Assembly: GCA_000964245.1 (NCBI GenBank)
Contig: LANB01000001.1
Coordinates: 4,033,501 to 4,097,500, forward strand
Reading direction: 5' to 3'
Source of the DNA: Cellvibrionaceae bacterium 1162T.S.0a.05
GTDB taxonomy: Bacteria; Pseudomonadota; Gammaproteobacteria; Pseudomonadales; Cellvibrionaceae
Length of the DNA: 64,000 nt
The notes under the pieces were generated by a model that saw only the letters and a program-made list of their open reading frames with translations, was not told where the DNA came from and did not search any database. Made by a program: the position numbers and the translations under genes. This document shows, one piece after another, positions 19,821-28,718 of this stretch (its first letter is position 1; each line of letters starts with the position of its first letter).

Positions 19821-21506
19821 TTATGAATTATCCTGGCTTTCGATTTGCGCCTTGATCAGGTCACCCAAAGTGGCAGGGGCTGCAGCTTCTGCAGAGGCTT
19901 TGCTGTGGTCCTTGATCGCTTGTTTTTCTTCCGCTACGTCCTTCGCTTTAATGCTCAGGATGATTGCGCGGTTTTTGCGATCCACATTGGTGATCTTGGC
20001 TTCCACTTCTTCGCCCTCTTTCAGCACGTTGCGTGCGTCCTCAACCTTATCACGGCTGATTTCGGAGGCTTTCAGAGTGGCTTCAACTTCGTCCGTCAAG
20101 GAGATAATGGCTTCCTTGGCGTCAACAGACTTGATAGTACCTTTAACAATGGTGCCCTTGTCGTTTTCAGCAACGTACGCGGAGAACGGATCGTCTTCCA
20201 ATTGCTTCACGCCGAGGGAGATACGCTCACGCTCAGGGTCAATGGCCAGTACAACGGTTTCCAGCTCATCGCCTTTCTTGTAGTTGCGAACCGCTTCTTC
20301 ACCATCGTCATTCCAGCTGATGTCTGACAGGTGAACCAGACCATCAATACCGCCTTCGAGACCGATGAAGATACCGAAGTCAGTGATGGATTTGATTTTG
20401 CCAGTGATCTTGTCGCCTTTGGCGTACTGGTTGGAGAACGCATCCCAGGGGTTAACCTGACATTGCTTGATACCCAGAGAAATACGACGACGCTCTTCGT
20501 CGATGTCGAGGATCATCACTTCCACTTCATCGCCGAGGTTTACAACCTTGCTTGGGTGAATGTTCTTGTTAGTCCAATCCATTTCGGATACGTGAACCAG
20601 ACCTTCCACGCCCTCTTCGATTTCAGCAAAACAACCGTAGTCGGTGAGGTTAGTGATGGTCGCTTTAACCTTGGCGCCTTCAGGGTAGCGCTGAGTGATC
20701 GCTGCCCATGGATCTTCGCCCAATTGCTTGAGGCCAAGAGAAACACGGTTGCGTTCGCGGTCGAACTTGAGGACTTTAACGTCGATCTCGTCGCCAACAT
20801 TCACGATCTCGCCAGGATGCTTGATGCGCTTCCAGGCCATATCAGTGATGTGCAACAGGCCGTCTACGCCGCCCAGGTCAACGAAGGCACCGTAGTCAGT
20901 GAGGTTTTTAACCACACCCTTAACGGCTTGACCTTCTTGCAGGTTAGCCAGCAACTCTTCACGCTCTTCGGAGTTGGAGGTTTCCATAACGGCACGGCGG
21001 CTCACAACCACGTTGTTGCGCTTCTGGTCGAGTTTGATAACTTTAAATTCGAGTTCCTTGCCTTCCAGGTGGTTGGTTTCGCGAATTGGGCGAACGTCAA
21101 CCAATGAGCCGGGCAAGAAGGCGCGAATGCCTGCAACATCAACGGTGAAACCACCCTTAACCTTGCCGCTGATCACACCATTAATCACTTCTTCGGAATC
21201 GTGGGCTGCTTCAAGCACTTTCCAGCTTTCTGCGCGCTTGGCTTTTTCACGGCTCAATCGGGTTTCACCGAAGCCGTCTTCCACAGTTTCCAAGGCTACC
21301 TGAACTTCATCGCCAACGGCCAGTTCAAATACGCCTTTTTCATTCATAAATTGTGAGGCGGGAATAACGCCTTCAGATTTCAGGCCTGCGTGTACTGTTA
21401 CCCAGTCCTGGTCGATATCGATAACCACACCGGTAACAATCGTGCCGGGTTCCATATCAACGGTTTTTAAGCTTTCTTCAAAGAGTTCTGCGAAACTTTC
21501 GCTCAT
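19821..21506 (-). CDS. rpsA: 30S ribosomal protein S1
   Basis: The mRNA-binding ribosomal protein needed to initiate on structured messages. At 561 aa it has the six S1 repeats of gammaproteobacterial S1; repeats are visible as [27 protein letters not shown] blocks, roughly at residues 20, 105, 192, 277, 364 and 450. The start [13 protein letters not shown] is the family's. It is followed by a strong terminator. The leader between lapB and rpsA contains a nested hairpin that may take part in S1 autoregulation. The usual direct cmk-rpsA adjacency is broken here by lapA-lapB. Confidence 0.98.
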   Translation of the reverse strand: MSESFAELFEESLKTVDMEPGTIVTGVVIDIDQDWVTVHAGLKSEGVIPASQFMNEKGVFELAVGDEVQVALETVEDGFGETRLSREKAKRAESWKVLEAAHDSEEVINGVISGKVKGGFTVDVAGIRAFLPGSLVDVRPIRETNHLEGKELEFKVIKLDQKRNNVVVSRRAVMETSNSEEREELLANLQEGQAVKGVVKNLTDYGAFVDLGGVDGLLHITDMAWKRIKHPGEIVNVGDEIDVKVLKFDRERNRVSLGLKQLGEDPWAAITQRYPEGAKVKATITNLTDYGCFAEIEEGVEGLVHVSEMDWTNKNIHPSKVVNLGDEVEVMILDIDEERRRISLGIKQCQVNPWDAFSNQYAKGDKITGKIKSITDFGIFIGLEGGIDGLVHLSDISWNDDGEEAVRNYKKGDELETVVLAIDPERERISLGVKQLEDDPFSAYVAENDKGTIVKGTIKSVDAKEAIISLTDEVEATLKASEISRDKVEDARNVLKEGEEVEAKITNVDRKNRAIILSIKAKDVAEEKQAIKDHSKASAEAAAPATLGDLIKAQIESQDNS

Positions 21507-21604
21507 GAGGGAGATACCTTTTTGATCTCTCCGCGCTGCCAGTGCACGGGCCTATTAAACATACCAGGTTGGGGCTATGTGGCGCCGGTTCCAACAAGGT
21601 GGCG

Positions 21605-21694
21605 ATCAGGGCTTCTGGAGAACTTCTTTTCAGAAAAGAAGCAATAAGGAGGGAGCCCTAAAAGTGGGGCGGGAAGGTACCAGAAAGCCCTGAT
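21605..21694 (-). promoter_or_regulatory. Nested hairpin in the rpsA leader
   Basis: Outer arms at 21605-21618 and 21680-21694 are complementary with one bulged base. An inner 8-bp stem (CTTCTTTT/AAAAGAAG) lies at 21623-21641. The structure begins about 100 nt before the rpsA start codon, after the lapB stop. In E. coli the rpsA leader folds into hairpins bound by S1; a similar role here is inference, and attenuation of lapB read-through is the alternative. Confidence 0.5.
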
Positions 21695-21707
21695 AAATAC
21701 AAGCGTA

Positions 21708-23009
21708 TTACGCGCTTGCCCAGAGTGTTTTTCCCCGCGCGTTCTGCGGTGTTTTGGGCACCAGGGCAATTGTCGCCCACTGCTTGCAGCCGGGGCATTG
21801 CCAGTGCAATTGCGTGCCTTCAAATCCGCAATGCTCACACAGGTATTGCTGGCGCGTTTCCGTAAACTTTTCGAGAACACTTTTAATACGCGCGTAATGT
21901 CTTGGGGAGCCATATCTCGAGGATGGGTTTCTGGATAAAGATGCCTCCGGAGAGTCATTGGCAGAGGGCAAGCTGCCCTCAGCCACCAATTTTAGCAGTT
22001 CCCCCGCCGCTTCCATTCGTGGATAGTTGGGTAATTCCTGCATTAACAAGCTGACAACAGCCTCACCACCCTCAACACTTTCTTTCGCTTTTGCAAGATA
22101 CCGCAGAGTCAGCAGTTCGGGTTGCTCGGCGTACAAAACGCTGAGTTCTTTTTGTAAGTCCTTGAGGTTGTTGATGCGTTTATAGCATTCAAACATGGGG
22201 GCAAGAATCTCGGATGCAAAACGCGCATCCTGTTGTTTAACTTTGCGAAGGGCTGCGACAGCCTGGTCATAATCCCCTTGCGCCATTTCCAGGTTCGCCA
22301 GCAATAGCGACGCTCTTGCGCAATTCTTGTCGTAGCGCGCGGCAGTCCGCAACCAACGGCGCGCAGTCAACCAATCCTTTTCTTCAATGGCCGCGTCGGC
22401 GACTTCACAGGAAAATTGAGCCTGCTTGCTTCGCCACTCATCAGCGCTTGTACTGAATTTTTTGGTTGTAAGGCGGTCGGCAACATCAATGGCTAACAAC
22501 CACTCTCGCAACTCTTGATACACGTCGAGCAAATACTGGCTAGCCTGGATACGGGTGTCTTTTTCGATATCCCGTACATCAATCAATTCTTTAAATAAAT
22601 TTTCAGCGCGATCCAATAAGCCCGCCCGCATATAATCAACAGCGAGTTCAAGCTGCGCAAAATGCATTTGTTTTCGTGAAAGCGAAGGCCGCGCCAGCAG
22701 ATTTTGATGCACGCGAATTGCTCGGCTCACTTCTCCCCGTTTTCTTAACAGGTTGCCGAGTGCAAGGTGGGTCTCGAGTGTCTCGCTATTCACTTCGAGT
22801 GCAGCGATAAAGGTTTCAATCGCCGCATCCGGCTGATCATTCAAAAGTTGGGTAAGCCCCTGGTAGTAGCGTTGTTGTGGCCAGGGAAGTGCCGCGCTAT
22901 CGTCTTGCTGTTTGCGTTTCGCTTGCCAAAGACCCAGTAAAAAACCCAATACCACAGCAATAACAAGTAAGGACAAAACCAGGACATCTGAATTTTGCAC
23001 CACACTCAT
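21708..23009 (-). CDS. lapB: Lipopolysaccharide assembly protein B
   Basis: Inner-membrane-anchored TPR protein that, with FtsH, controls LpxC and so LPS synthesis. One N-terminal membrane helix (about residues 10-27) is followed by TPR repeats (from about 45 to 330) and the rubredoxin-like C-terminal metal site YLCEHCGFEGTQLHWQCPGC, four cysteines near residues 393-413. At 433 aa it is about 45 residues longer than E. coli LapB (389 aa), partly through a linker before the metal site. It is 3 bp downstream of lapA. Confidence 0.94.
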   Translation of the reverse strand: MSVVQNSDVLVLSLLVIAVVLGFLLGLWQAKRKQQDDSAALPWPQQRYYQGLTQLLNDQPDAAIETFIAALEVNSETLETHLALGNLLRKRGEVSRAIRVHQNLLARPSLSRKQMHFAQLELAVDYMRAGLLDRAENLFKELIDVRDIEKDTRIQASQYLLDVYQELREWLLAIDVADRLTTKKFSTSADEWRSKQAQFSCEVADAAIEEKDWLTARRWLRTAARYDKNCARASLLLANLEMAQGDYDQAVAALRKVKQQDARFASEILAPMFECYKRINNLKDLQKELSVLYAEQPELLTLRYLAKAKESVEGGEAVVSLLMQELPNYPRMEAAGELLKLVAEGSLPSANDSPEASLSRNPSSRYGSPRHYARIKSVLEKFTETRQQYLCEHCGFEGTQLHWQCPGCKQWATIALVPKTPQNARGKTLWASA

Positions 23010-23012
23010 GAT

Positions 23013-23318
23013 TTATTCTCTCAGGGATTGCGTGCGCAAGTTATTCACTTCTTTTTGCGCTTTACTCAAGGCGCGCTTATTGGCGATCAGACCTGGTTTG
23101 AGCATGAGATAATTGGAAACAAGGCCAAAAATCAAACCGATCAACACACTCACGCAAACAATCAAACCCAGACTGGTTTCAGGCAGGGAAATTTTAAAAA
23201 TTTTCAAGCTAAGCATTTGGCTGTTATCCATCGCCAGGCTCGCCCCCATTGCAGCCATAAAAAGCAGCCAAAGTATGAGAACAATTTTTTTTAACCAGCT
23301 AAATAATTTGCCAAACAT
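23013..23318 (-). CDS. lapA: Lipopolysaccharide assembly protein A (DUF1049)
   Basis: A 101-aa inner-membrane partner of LapB. It has two membrane helices (about residues 8-28 and 48-70) and a short C-terminal coiled coil (NKRALSKAQKEVNNLRTQ). It is 4 bp downstream of cmk and 3 bp upstream of lapB, so the three are one transcript. In relatives lapA usually follows ihfB rather than cmk. Confidence 0.9.
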   Translation of the reverse strand: MFGKLFSWLKKIVLILWLLFMAAMGASLAMDNSQMLSLKIFKISLPETSLGLIVCVSVLIGLIFGLVSNYLMLKPGLIANKRALSKAQKEVNNLRTQSLRE

Positions 23319-23322
23319 AATC

Positions 23323-23994
23323 TTAACCGTTTTGCGGAAGTTGACTTAAAACCAGTGCAAGCACCTCTTCTATACCCAGGCTCGTGCAATCAATTTGAAT
23401 GGCGTCCTCGGCGGGCTTGAGCGGTGCACTTTCTCGCCCCATATCCTTGGCATCACGCGCTTGAATATCTTTTAAGACTTTTGCGTACAGTGCTTGATTG
23501 TCGACAGACTCCCCCAATTGTAGCAGGCGGCGTCGTGCACGCTCTTCTGCCGTGGCACTCAAATAAAACTTACAGGGTGTATCGGGAAAAACCACCGTCC
23601 CCATGTCGCGGCCATCGGCAATCAGACCCGGCGCCTGACAAAAGTCGCGCTGCTTTTGCAACAGAGCCTCCCGCACTTGTGGATAGGCTGCCACTTTGGA
23701 TGCCAGCATGCCGGAACGCTCCTCACGGATTTTCGTGGTCACATCCTGCTCTTCTAACAGCACCCGTGTTTCGTCGCCCAGCACCTTGAATGTCACCTTC
23801 ATTTTCGCCGCGTGCTCGGCTACGGCGTCTTCCCGCTCAAGATCGACACCAATACTGTCACAATGCACCGCAGCCAAACGGTACATCGCGCCGCTATCAA
23901 GCAAGTGATAACCCAATTTTTGAGAGAGCAAACGGCTAATGGTTCCCTTGCCCGCCCCGCTTGGGCCATCAATGGTAATGACAGGTACTGACAC
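23323..23994 (-). CDS. cmk: Cytidylate kinase
   Basis: Phosphorylates CMP and dCMP to the diphosphates. The P-loop GPSGAGKGT is at residues 10-18, followed by DSGAMYRL and the C-terminal IARDAKDMGRESAPL-type LID region (RDAKDMGRES near 180). Length is 223 aa. It lies between pyrF, across a minisatellite-bearing gap, and lapA. In most relatives it follows aroA and precedes rpsA directly. Confidence 0.96.
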   Translation of the reverse strand: MSVPVITIDGPSGAGKGTISRLLSQKLGYHLLDSGAMYRLAAVHCDSIGVDLEREDAVAEHAAKMKVTFKVLGDETRVLLEEQDVTTKIREERSGMLASKVAAYPQVREALLQKQRDFCQAPGLIADGRDMGTVVFPDTPCKFYLSATAEERARRRLLQLGESVDNQALYAKVLKDIQARDAKDMGRESAPLKPAEDAIQIDCTSLGIEEVLALVLSQLPQNG

Positions 23995-24021
23995 AACGAA
24001 TTCTCCTGTTAAGTGCTTCCG

Positions 24022-24105
24022 ATGAATTCAGGCCATTTAAACATGACCTTGTAAATATGACCTGGTAGACATGGTCTGGTAAATATGGCCTGATAAACAG
24101 GGCCT
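24022..24105. repeat. 14-bp minisatellite between pyrF and cmk
   Basis: Five contiguous 14-bp units start at 24036, 24050, 24064, 24078 and 24092, with a degenerate sixth at 24022. Typical units are GGTAAATATGGCCT and TGTAAATATGACCT. The 14-bp period disturbs any reading frame, so the array is non-coding. Confidence 0.8.
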
Positions 24106-24132
24106 CTTCGTTTTGCCTGATAATTTTTCGTG

Positions 24133-24873
24133 TTAAGCCAAGCCTGATATTTCCGAGTGAATCTCGCGTGCTGCTGCACCGGGATCCTCCGCTTGCGTAA
24201 TGGGGCGCCCCACCACCAGGAAATCACTGCCGTTTTGTATTGCTTCGGAGGGGGTCATGATGCGTTTTTGATCCCCCGCTGCGGCATTTGCAGGACGAAT
24301 ACCCGGCGTCACCGTCACAAAATCATCACCGCACAACTGTTTAATTCGCTTCGCCTCCTGTGCGGAGCTGACAACACCGTCAAGGCCCGCATCCTTAGCC
24401 AAGGTGGCAAGCCGCTCGACTTGCTCTGCCGGGCTACAGTCATAACCGAGTTTGTTTAACTCTGCTTGATCCATACTGGTCAAAACAGTCACCCCGATTA
24501 ACAAGGGTTTGGCTGCATTCCCCTCCAGGACTTCTCTCGCGGCCTGCATCATTTCGCTGCCACCGCTGCAATGGACATTGACCATCCACACACCCAGATC
24601 GGCAGCTGCCTTGACCGCTTTCGCAGTGGTATTTGGGATATCGTGAAATTTCAGATCGAGAAAGACCTCAAAACCCTGTTTATGAAAATACTCGACCACC
24701 ACAGGCCCGCAGCGTGTGAACAATTCCTTGCCAACTTTGAGACGGCAATGGGCAGGATCTAATTGACTGGCCAGATTTTGAGCTGCGGGTAAGGTGTCGA
24801 CATCCACCGCAACAATCAAACGTGGACCAGACAAATGTTGACCGGACAAGCGTGGACCTGAAAGTGCTGACAT
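24133..24873 (-). CDS. pyrF: Orotidine 5'-phosphate decarboxylase
   Basis: Last step of UMP synthesis. The catalytic motif [10 protein letters not shown] (Asp-Lys-Asp array) is at residues 73-82, and the phosphate-binding end [11 protein letters not shown] near 225. The core begins at residue 19 (LIVAVDV). It is preceded by an unusual repeated N-terminus [15 protein letters not shown] encoded by three 15-bp tandem units. No other start before the core is obvious, so this extension is probably translated. In relatives pyrF follows lapB; here it precedes cmk. Confidence 0.94.
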   Translation of the reverse strand: MSALSGPRLSGQHLSGPRLIVAVDVDTLPAAQNLASQLDPAHCRLKVGKELFTRCGPVVVEYFHKQGFEVFLDLKFHDIPNTTAKAVKAAADLGVWMVNVHCSGGSEMMQAAREVLEGNAAKPLLIGVTVLTSMDQAELNKLGYDCSPAEQVERLATLAKDAGLDGVVSSAQEAKRIKQLCGDDFVTVTPGIRPANAAAGDQKRIMTPSEAIQNGSDFLVVGRPITQAEDPGAAAREIHSEISGLA

Positions 24874-25189
24874 GCTTTAACTCACATTAAATGCTTTGCG
24901 GCATTTTACCGGTTATGTTGCAAGGCTCACAACAATGAAGCGTGTCTGTATTGAGCGAAAGGATGTGAATGCCCAAGCGGGCAAGGCAAGACGGGAAAAG
25001 CAAGACTGGAGAAGCAAGACTGGAAAACCAGGAAATGAAACCCTTTTGAGAACACCGAAAGGCTAATAGTAAAACAAGCACCGAAGTGCTTGCTTTGTGA
25101 TGTGAACATCCATGTTCGGCCAAACGGTTTTAAACAAATTTCATTGACCTTAAAACCGCTTGAACTTCCTCAATGAATTAAAAGTAAAA
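24874..25189. other. Interval between comEA and pyrF with a 14-bp minisatellite
   Basis: Three perfect-phase 14-bp units (GCAAGACTGGAAAA type) occupy 24986-25027. A 9-10 bp hairpin (AACGGTTTTAA ... TTAAAACCGCTT, 25122-25161) lies just downstream of comEA and may end its transcript, although no U run follows. Short frames here are repeat translations without family features. Confidence 0.6.
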
Positions 25190-25516
25190 CTACAAGCTTA
25201 ATTTCGCGCGGTTCTTTTCAACGGTCGCTTCGCCAATTCCTTTAACTTCAGCGAGTTGATCAACACTGCGGAATTTTCCATTTGCTTCGCGGTAAGCCAC
25301 TATCGCTTCAGCGCGCTTGAGACCCACACCGGTCAAGACTGTCGACAATTCGTCAGCGCCGGCCTTATTGATATTCACTTTCGCAGGAATTTGTTGAACT
25401 TGCGCTGCTTTATTCGTGCTTTTTTCCGCGCTGAAAGCGGAAGGTGCAGCCATAACACCCAGACAAACAACAATAGCCCCAACAACAGATACAGATCGTT
25501 TAACAAAATTATTCAT
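25190..25516 (-). CDS. ComEA family helix-hairpin-helix DNA-binding protein
   Basis: Small secreted protein (108 aa). An N-terminal signal peptide (about residues 1-30, ending AFSAEK) is followed by the double helix-hairpin-helix domain KVNINKAGADELSTVLTGVG and VDQLAEVKGIGEATVEKNRA. ComEA proteins bind incoming DNA in the periplasm during natural transformation. The single copy without other com genes is also common in non-competent species. It lies near pyrF, as in Pseudomonas. Confidence 0.9.
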   Translation of the reverse strand: MNNFVKRSVSVVGAIVVCLGVMAAPSAFSAEKSTNKAAQVQQIPAKVNINKAGADELSTVLTGVGLKRAEAIVAYREANGKFRSVDQLAEVKGIGEATVEKNRAKLSL

Positions 25517-25624
25517 CTCAATTCTCCTTGATTATGGTATTTGCATTACTTTGCGTTTTGTTTGCTTGATCTCAAGCATGGGGATACTTTACGGAAGCAG
25601 CGACGGGGATGATAGAGGCAAATG

Positions 25625-25664
25625 TCTTCAATGTTTGTAAGATATGTCTTACAAACATTGAAGA
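25625..25664. other. Perfect 18-bp hairpin upstream of comEA
   Basis: Arms 25625-25642 and 25647-25664 are exactly complementary around a 4-nt centre. It lies about 110 bp upstream of comEA and downstream of cysN. No U tract follows on either strand, so it is not a standard terminator. Confidence 0.6.
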
Positions 25665-25721
25665 TCGTTCAGGATTTAAACAACGATTAGTGTATGGGCC
25701 GAGAGAAAATCGTGAAACCTG

Positions 25722-25787
25722 GTTCAATCAAAAAGGGCTCAACAAAACAGGGCCCAATCAAATTAAATCAAGATCCAATCAAATTTT
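25722..25787. repeat. 15-bp degenerate minisatellite after cysN
   Basis: Units at 25722, 25737 and 25752 (15 bp each, GCTCAACAAAACAGG type), then a degenerate tail to the cysN stop. On the minus strand one unit boundary forms a weak GGGC...GCCC stem followed by five T, which could help terminate cysN. Confidence 0.55.
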
Positions 25788-27229
25788 TATCCACTGATGG
25801 AGCGGGTCACTTTCTTCAGCAATTGCTCAATATCGTCTGCCTGTAAGTGAGAATAATGCTTCTCCAACACCGCTCTAAGGTCGGCTTCAAAAGCTGACAT
25901 ATCAATAACTTGAGAATCATCACCTTCCAGCACGTCAGAAACCATGCCCGCGCCGACGGTGATATTGGTCAAGCGATCGATAACGATAAACGCACCCGTT
26001 GAGCGGTTACGCTGGTATGGGTCAATCGCGACATTTTGTTCCAGCTCGACATCCACGACGGCAATATCATTCAATTCCATTGCGGAAATCTGGCTTTTCT
26101 CAAAGGTATTTACATCAATACGATGCTGAATTTTAGCAACCTGCCCCGGTGTCACTTTGGAAGCAAATTTAAAGAGCCAGGACTTGCCTTCTTGTAGATG
26201 CTTTTCACTCATCCATACCAGGTGGCCGCGCAAGCGGTTAGTAAAACTGACTTCATCCCTGGCAAGCACAATCATATCGCCACGGCTGATATCAATTTCG
26301 TCTTCGAGTGTTAACGTGACGGCCTGACCCACGAAAGCCAAATCCAACTCTCCATCGTAAGTCACAATGGATTTTACTTTACTGCTTTTACCTGACGGCA
26401 AAACCTTAATGGCATCGCCTTTTTTCACAACACCTGAGGCCACGGTTCCACAGAAACCGCGAAAATCAAGATTAGGGCGATTAACATATTGCACAGGAAA
26501 GCGAAAATCCGTGGTGTTTTTGTCACCCGCAATTTCCACATTCTCCAGAATTTGCATAAGCGAATCGCCTTTGTACCAGGGCGTTTTATCACTGACATTG
26601 ACAACGTTATCGCCATCCAAAGCAGAAATCGGCACAAAGCGAATATCTTTCGCCTTGAGTGACGCCGCCAAGGTCTGGTATTCCGCTTTAATTTCTTCAA
26701 AGCGCGCCTCGCTGAAATCCACGAGATCCATTTTGTTTATTGCCACCACGAGGTGCTTAATCCCCAATAAGGATGCAATAAATGAATGGCGACGTGTTTG
26801 CGTCATTACACCGTGACGCGCATCAATCAGAATAATGGCCAGGTCACAGGTGGATGCACCGGTCGCCATATTACGCGTGTACTGCTCATGACCGGGTGTA
26901 TCAGCAATAATAAATTTACGTTTGGCCGTTGAAAAATAACGGTAGGCAACATCAATTGTAATGCCCTGCTCTCTTTCTGCTTGTAAGCCATCAACCAACA
27001 ACGCAAGATCGATTTTCTCGCCCGTGGTGCCGTGCTTTGTGGTATCTGATTTAACGGCTTCGAGTTGGTCTTCATAAATCATTTTAGAATCATGAAGCAG
27101 GCGGCCGATTAATGTTGATTTACCATCATCTACGCTGCCGCAAGTGAGGAAGCGCAATAATTCTTTTCTTTCGTGTTGCGCCAAATACGCATCAATATCT
27201 TTTTCAATCAAGTCAGACTGATGACTCAT
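25787..27229 (-). CDS. cysN: Sulfate adenylyltransferase subunit 1 (GTPase)
   Basis: GTP-hydrolysing subunit that drives CysD to form adenosine 5'-phosphosulfate. G1 motif GSVDDGKST is at residues 31-39, G3 [11 protein letters not shown] near 110 and G4 NKMDLVDF near 165, followed by EF-Tu-like beta-barrel domains. At 480 aa it lacks the CysC (APS kinase) fusion seen in Pseudomonas CysNC. It is separated from cysD by a 494-bp gap packed with palindromes, unlike the near-contiguous cysDN of most bacteria. Confidence 0.96.
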   Translation of the reverse strand: MSHQSDLIEKDIDAYLAQHERKELLRFLTCGSVDDGKSTLIGRLLHDSKMIYEDQLEAVKSDTTKHGTTGEKIDLALLVDGLQAEREQGITIDVAYRYFSTAKRKFIIADTPGHEQYTRNMATGASTCDLAIILIDARHGVMTQTRRHSFIASLLGIKHLVVAINKMDLVDFSEARFEEIKAEYQTLAASLKAKDIRFVPISALDGDNVVNVSDKTPWYKGDSLMQILENVEIAGDKNTTDFRFPVQYVNRPNLDFRGFCGTVASGVVKKGDAIKVLPSGKSSKVKSIVTYDGELDLAFVGQAVTLTLEDEIDISRGDMIVLARDEVSFTNRLRGHLVWMSEKHLQEGKSWLFKFASKVTPGQVAKIQHRIDVNTFEKSQISAMELNDIAVVDVELEQNVAIDPYQRNRSTGAFIVIDRLTNITVGAGMVSDVLEGDDSQVIDMSAFEADLRAVLEKHYSHLQADDIEQLLKKVTRSISG

Positions 27230-27251
27230 TACTCTCTCCGATTTTTAGTCC

Positions 27252-27471
27252 GGGTTTGTATCCGGTTTTGGTTTTTTATTTCTTTTGTTGGAGTTCGTCG
27301 TGGGAATACTGATCGCGAGGTAGCCCCTGCCGAAAACGCATAAATACATCCCTGTAGCTCCTTCGGGCCATCCTTGGCCCGAAAGGTTTCGGCAGGGGCT
27401 ACCTCACACTCAGCATTCGTTAAGCCAAGTCGCCTCAAAAGAAATAAAAAACCAAAACCGGATACAAACCC
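27252..27471. repeat. Large 220-bp palindrome with perfect 36-bp arms
   Basis: Arms 27252-27287 and 27436-27471 are exact reverse complements of 36 nt. They enclose copy A of the dispersed palindromic element, and the flanks between arm and element are partly complementary too. The whole could extrude as one long cruciform. It lies just upstream of cysN. Confidence 0.9.
27317..27405 (-). repeat. Dispersed palindromic element, copy A
   Basis: Outer arms 27317-27335 and 27387-27405 pair perfectly (19 bp). The inner hairpin CTTCGGGCC/GGCCCGAAAG is followed by the conserved loop segment, which reads GGAGCTACAGGGATGTATTT on the minus strand. Confidence 0.9.
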
Positions 27472-27577
27472 TCATACCAAAATTTTGTTTACTGCCCTTT
27501 ACTACCTACAGGAAGGGAATACAAACTTATTACAGCATGTTGCCCCTTCATCTAATTTAAAACGACTCAACTCGCTA

Positions 27578-27692
27578 GAACGCGGAGTGTAAGGTGGCCC
27601 CTTGCGAAACCTTTCGGGCCAAGGACGGCCCGAAGGAGCTACAGGGATGTATTCATGCGTTTTCGCAAGGGGCCACCTTACACTCCGCGTTC
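27578..27692 (+). repeat. Dispersed palindromic element, copy B
   Basis: Outer arms 27578-27609 and 27661-27692 pair perfectly over 32 bp. The loop holds the inner hairpin TTCGGGCC/GGCCCGAA and the conserved GGAGCTACAGGGATGTATTC on the plus strand. Its orientation is opposite to copy A, 173 bp away. The outer-stem sequence differs from copy A but remains paired. Confidence 0.9.
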
Positions 27693-27723
27693 AATCATGA
27701 TCTACAAAAATGAAAAGAAAAAA

Positions 27724-28635
27724 CTAAAAGTACCCTTCCTGCTTTTTCTTCTCCATTGATCCGGCACTATCATGATCAATCACCCGGCCCTGCCGCTCAG
27801 AAGTCTTCGTCAACAACATCTCCTGAATAATTTCGGGCAAGGTTGTCGCTGTCGATTCAACCGCACCCGTCAAGGGATAACACCCCAAGGTACGAAACCG
27901 CACCATTTTCTCTTCAATTTTTTCATCCGGCCCAATCGGCATACGGTCATCGTCGACCATAATGAGTACACCGTCTTTTTCCACTACCGGACGTTTAGCT
28001 GCAAAGTACAACGGCACCAAAGGAATATTTTCGAGGTGTATGTATTGCCAGATATCCAGTTCAGTCCAGTTAGACAAAGGGAAAACTCGAATGCTTTCGC
28101 CTTTGTCGACTTTACTGTTATATAAATTCCACAATTCCGGGCGCTGGTTTTTTGGGTCCCAGCGGTGGTTTTTATCGCGAAAGGAGTAGACGCGTTCTTT
28201 TGCACGCGATTTTTCTTCGTCGCGGCGGGCGCCACCAAAAGCGGCATCGAATCCATGCTTGTCCAGTGCTTGTTTCAATGACTGGGTTTTCATGATGTCG
28301 GTGTGTTTTGCGCTGCCGTGGGTGAAGGGGCCCACGCCCATGTCGACGCCTTCCTGGTTGATGTGGACGATTAAATCCCAGCCGAGCTCTTTAATTCGCT
28401 CGTCGCGGAATTTGATCATTTCCCTGAATTTCCAGGTGGTGTCCACATGCATCAAGGGGAAAGGCGGTTTGCCCGGTGCAAAAGCCTTGAGGGCTAAATG
28501 CATCATAACTGCGGAGTCTTTACCAATGGAATACAGCATCACCGGGTTGTCAAACTCGGCGGCAACTTCCCGAATAATATAGATACTTTCGGCTTCCAGT
28601 TGTTTTAAATGGGTTAAATTGTAATTCTCACTCAT
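27724..28635 (-). CDS. cysD: Sulfate adenylyltransferase subunit 2
   Basis: ATP-sulfurylase catalytic subunit in assimilatory sulfate activation. The PP-loop [13 protein letters not shown] begins at residue 35. [18 protein letters not shown] (about 155-172) and the C-terminal [17 protein letters not shown] with RQGRVID are characteristic. Length (303 aa) is normal. It is oriented with cysN, but the 494-bp repeat-filled gap between them may decouple their expression. Confidence 0.97.
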   Translation of the reverse strand: MSENYNLTHLKQLEAESIYIIREVAAEFDNPVMLYSIGKDSAVMMHLALKAFAPGKPPFPLMHVDTTWKFREMIKFRDERIKELGWDLIVHINQEGVDMGVGPFTHGSAKHTDIMKTQSLKQALDKHGFDAAFGGARRDEEKSRAKERVYSFRDKNHRWDPKNQRPELWNLYNSKVDKGESIRVFPLSNWTELDIWQYIHLENIPLVPLYFAAKRPVVEKDGVLIMVDDDRMPIGPDEKIEEKMVRFRTLGCYPLTGAVESTATTLPEIIQEMLLTKTSERQGRVIDHDSAGSMEKKKQEGYF

Positions 28636-28718
28636 GTTTAACTCGTTTTCTCGCCCAATTCACGCTTGAATCACTGTGGACTCAGGGGCGCTAATTTTAA
28701 TAGTCAGATTTGAAAGTT

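Noticed and set aside
20331-21107. 258-aa plus-strand frame
   Set aside because: Antisense to rpsA S1 repeats.
24009-24227. 72-aa minus-strand frame overlapping the end of pyrF
   Set aside because: It reads through the 14-bp minisatellite, whose period is not a multiple of three, and overlaps pyrF out of frame.
25625-25664. Rho-independent terminator for cysN
   Set aside because: The stem is perfect, but no U run follows on either strand.
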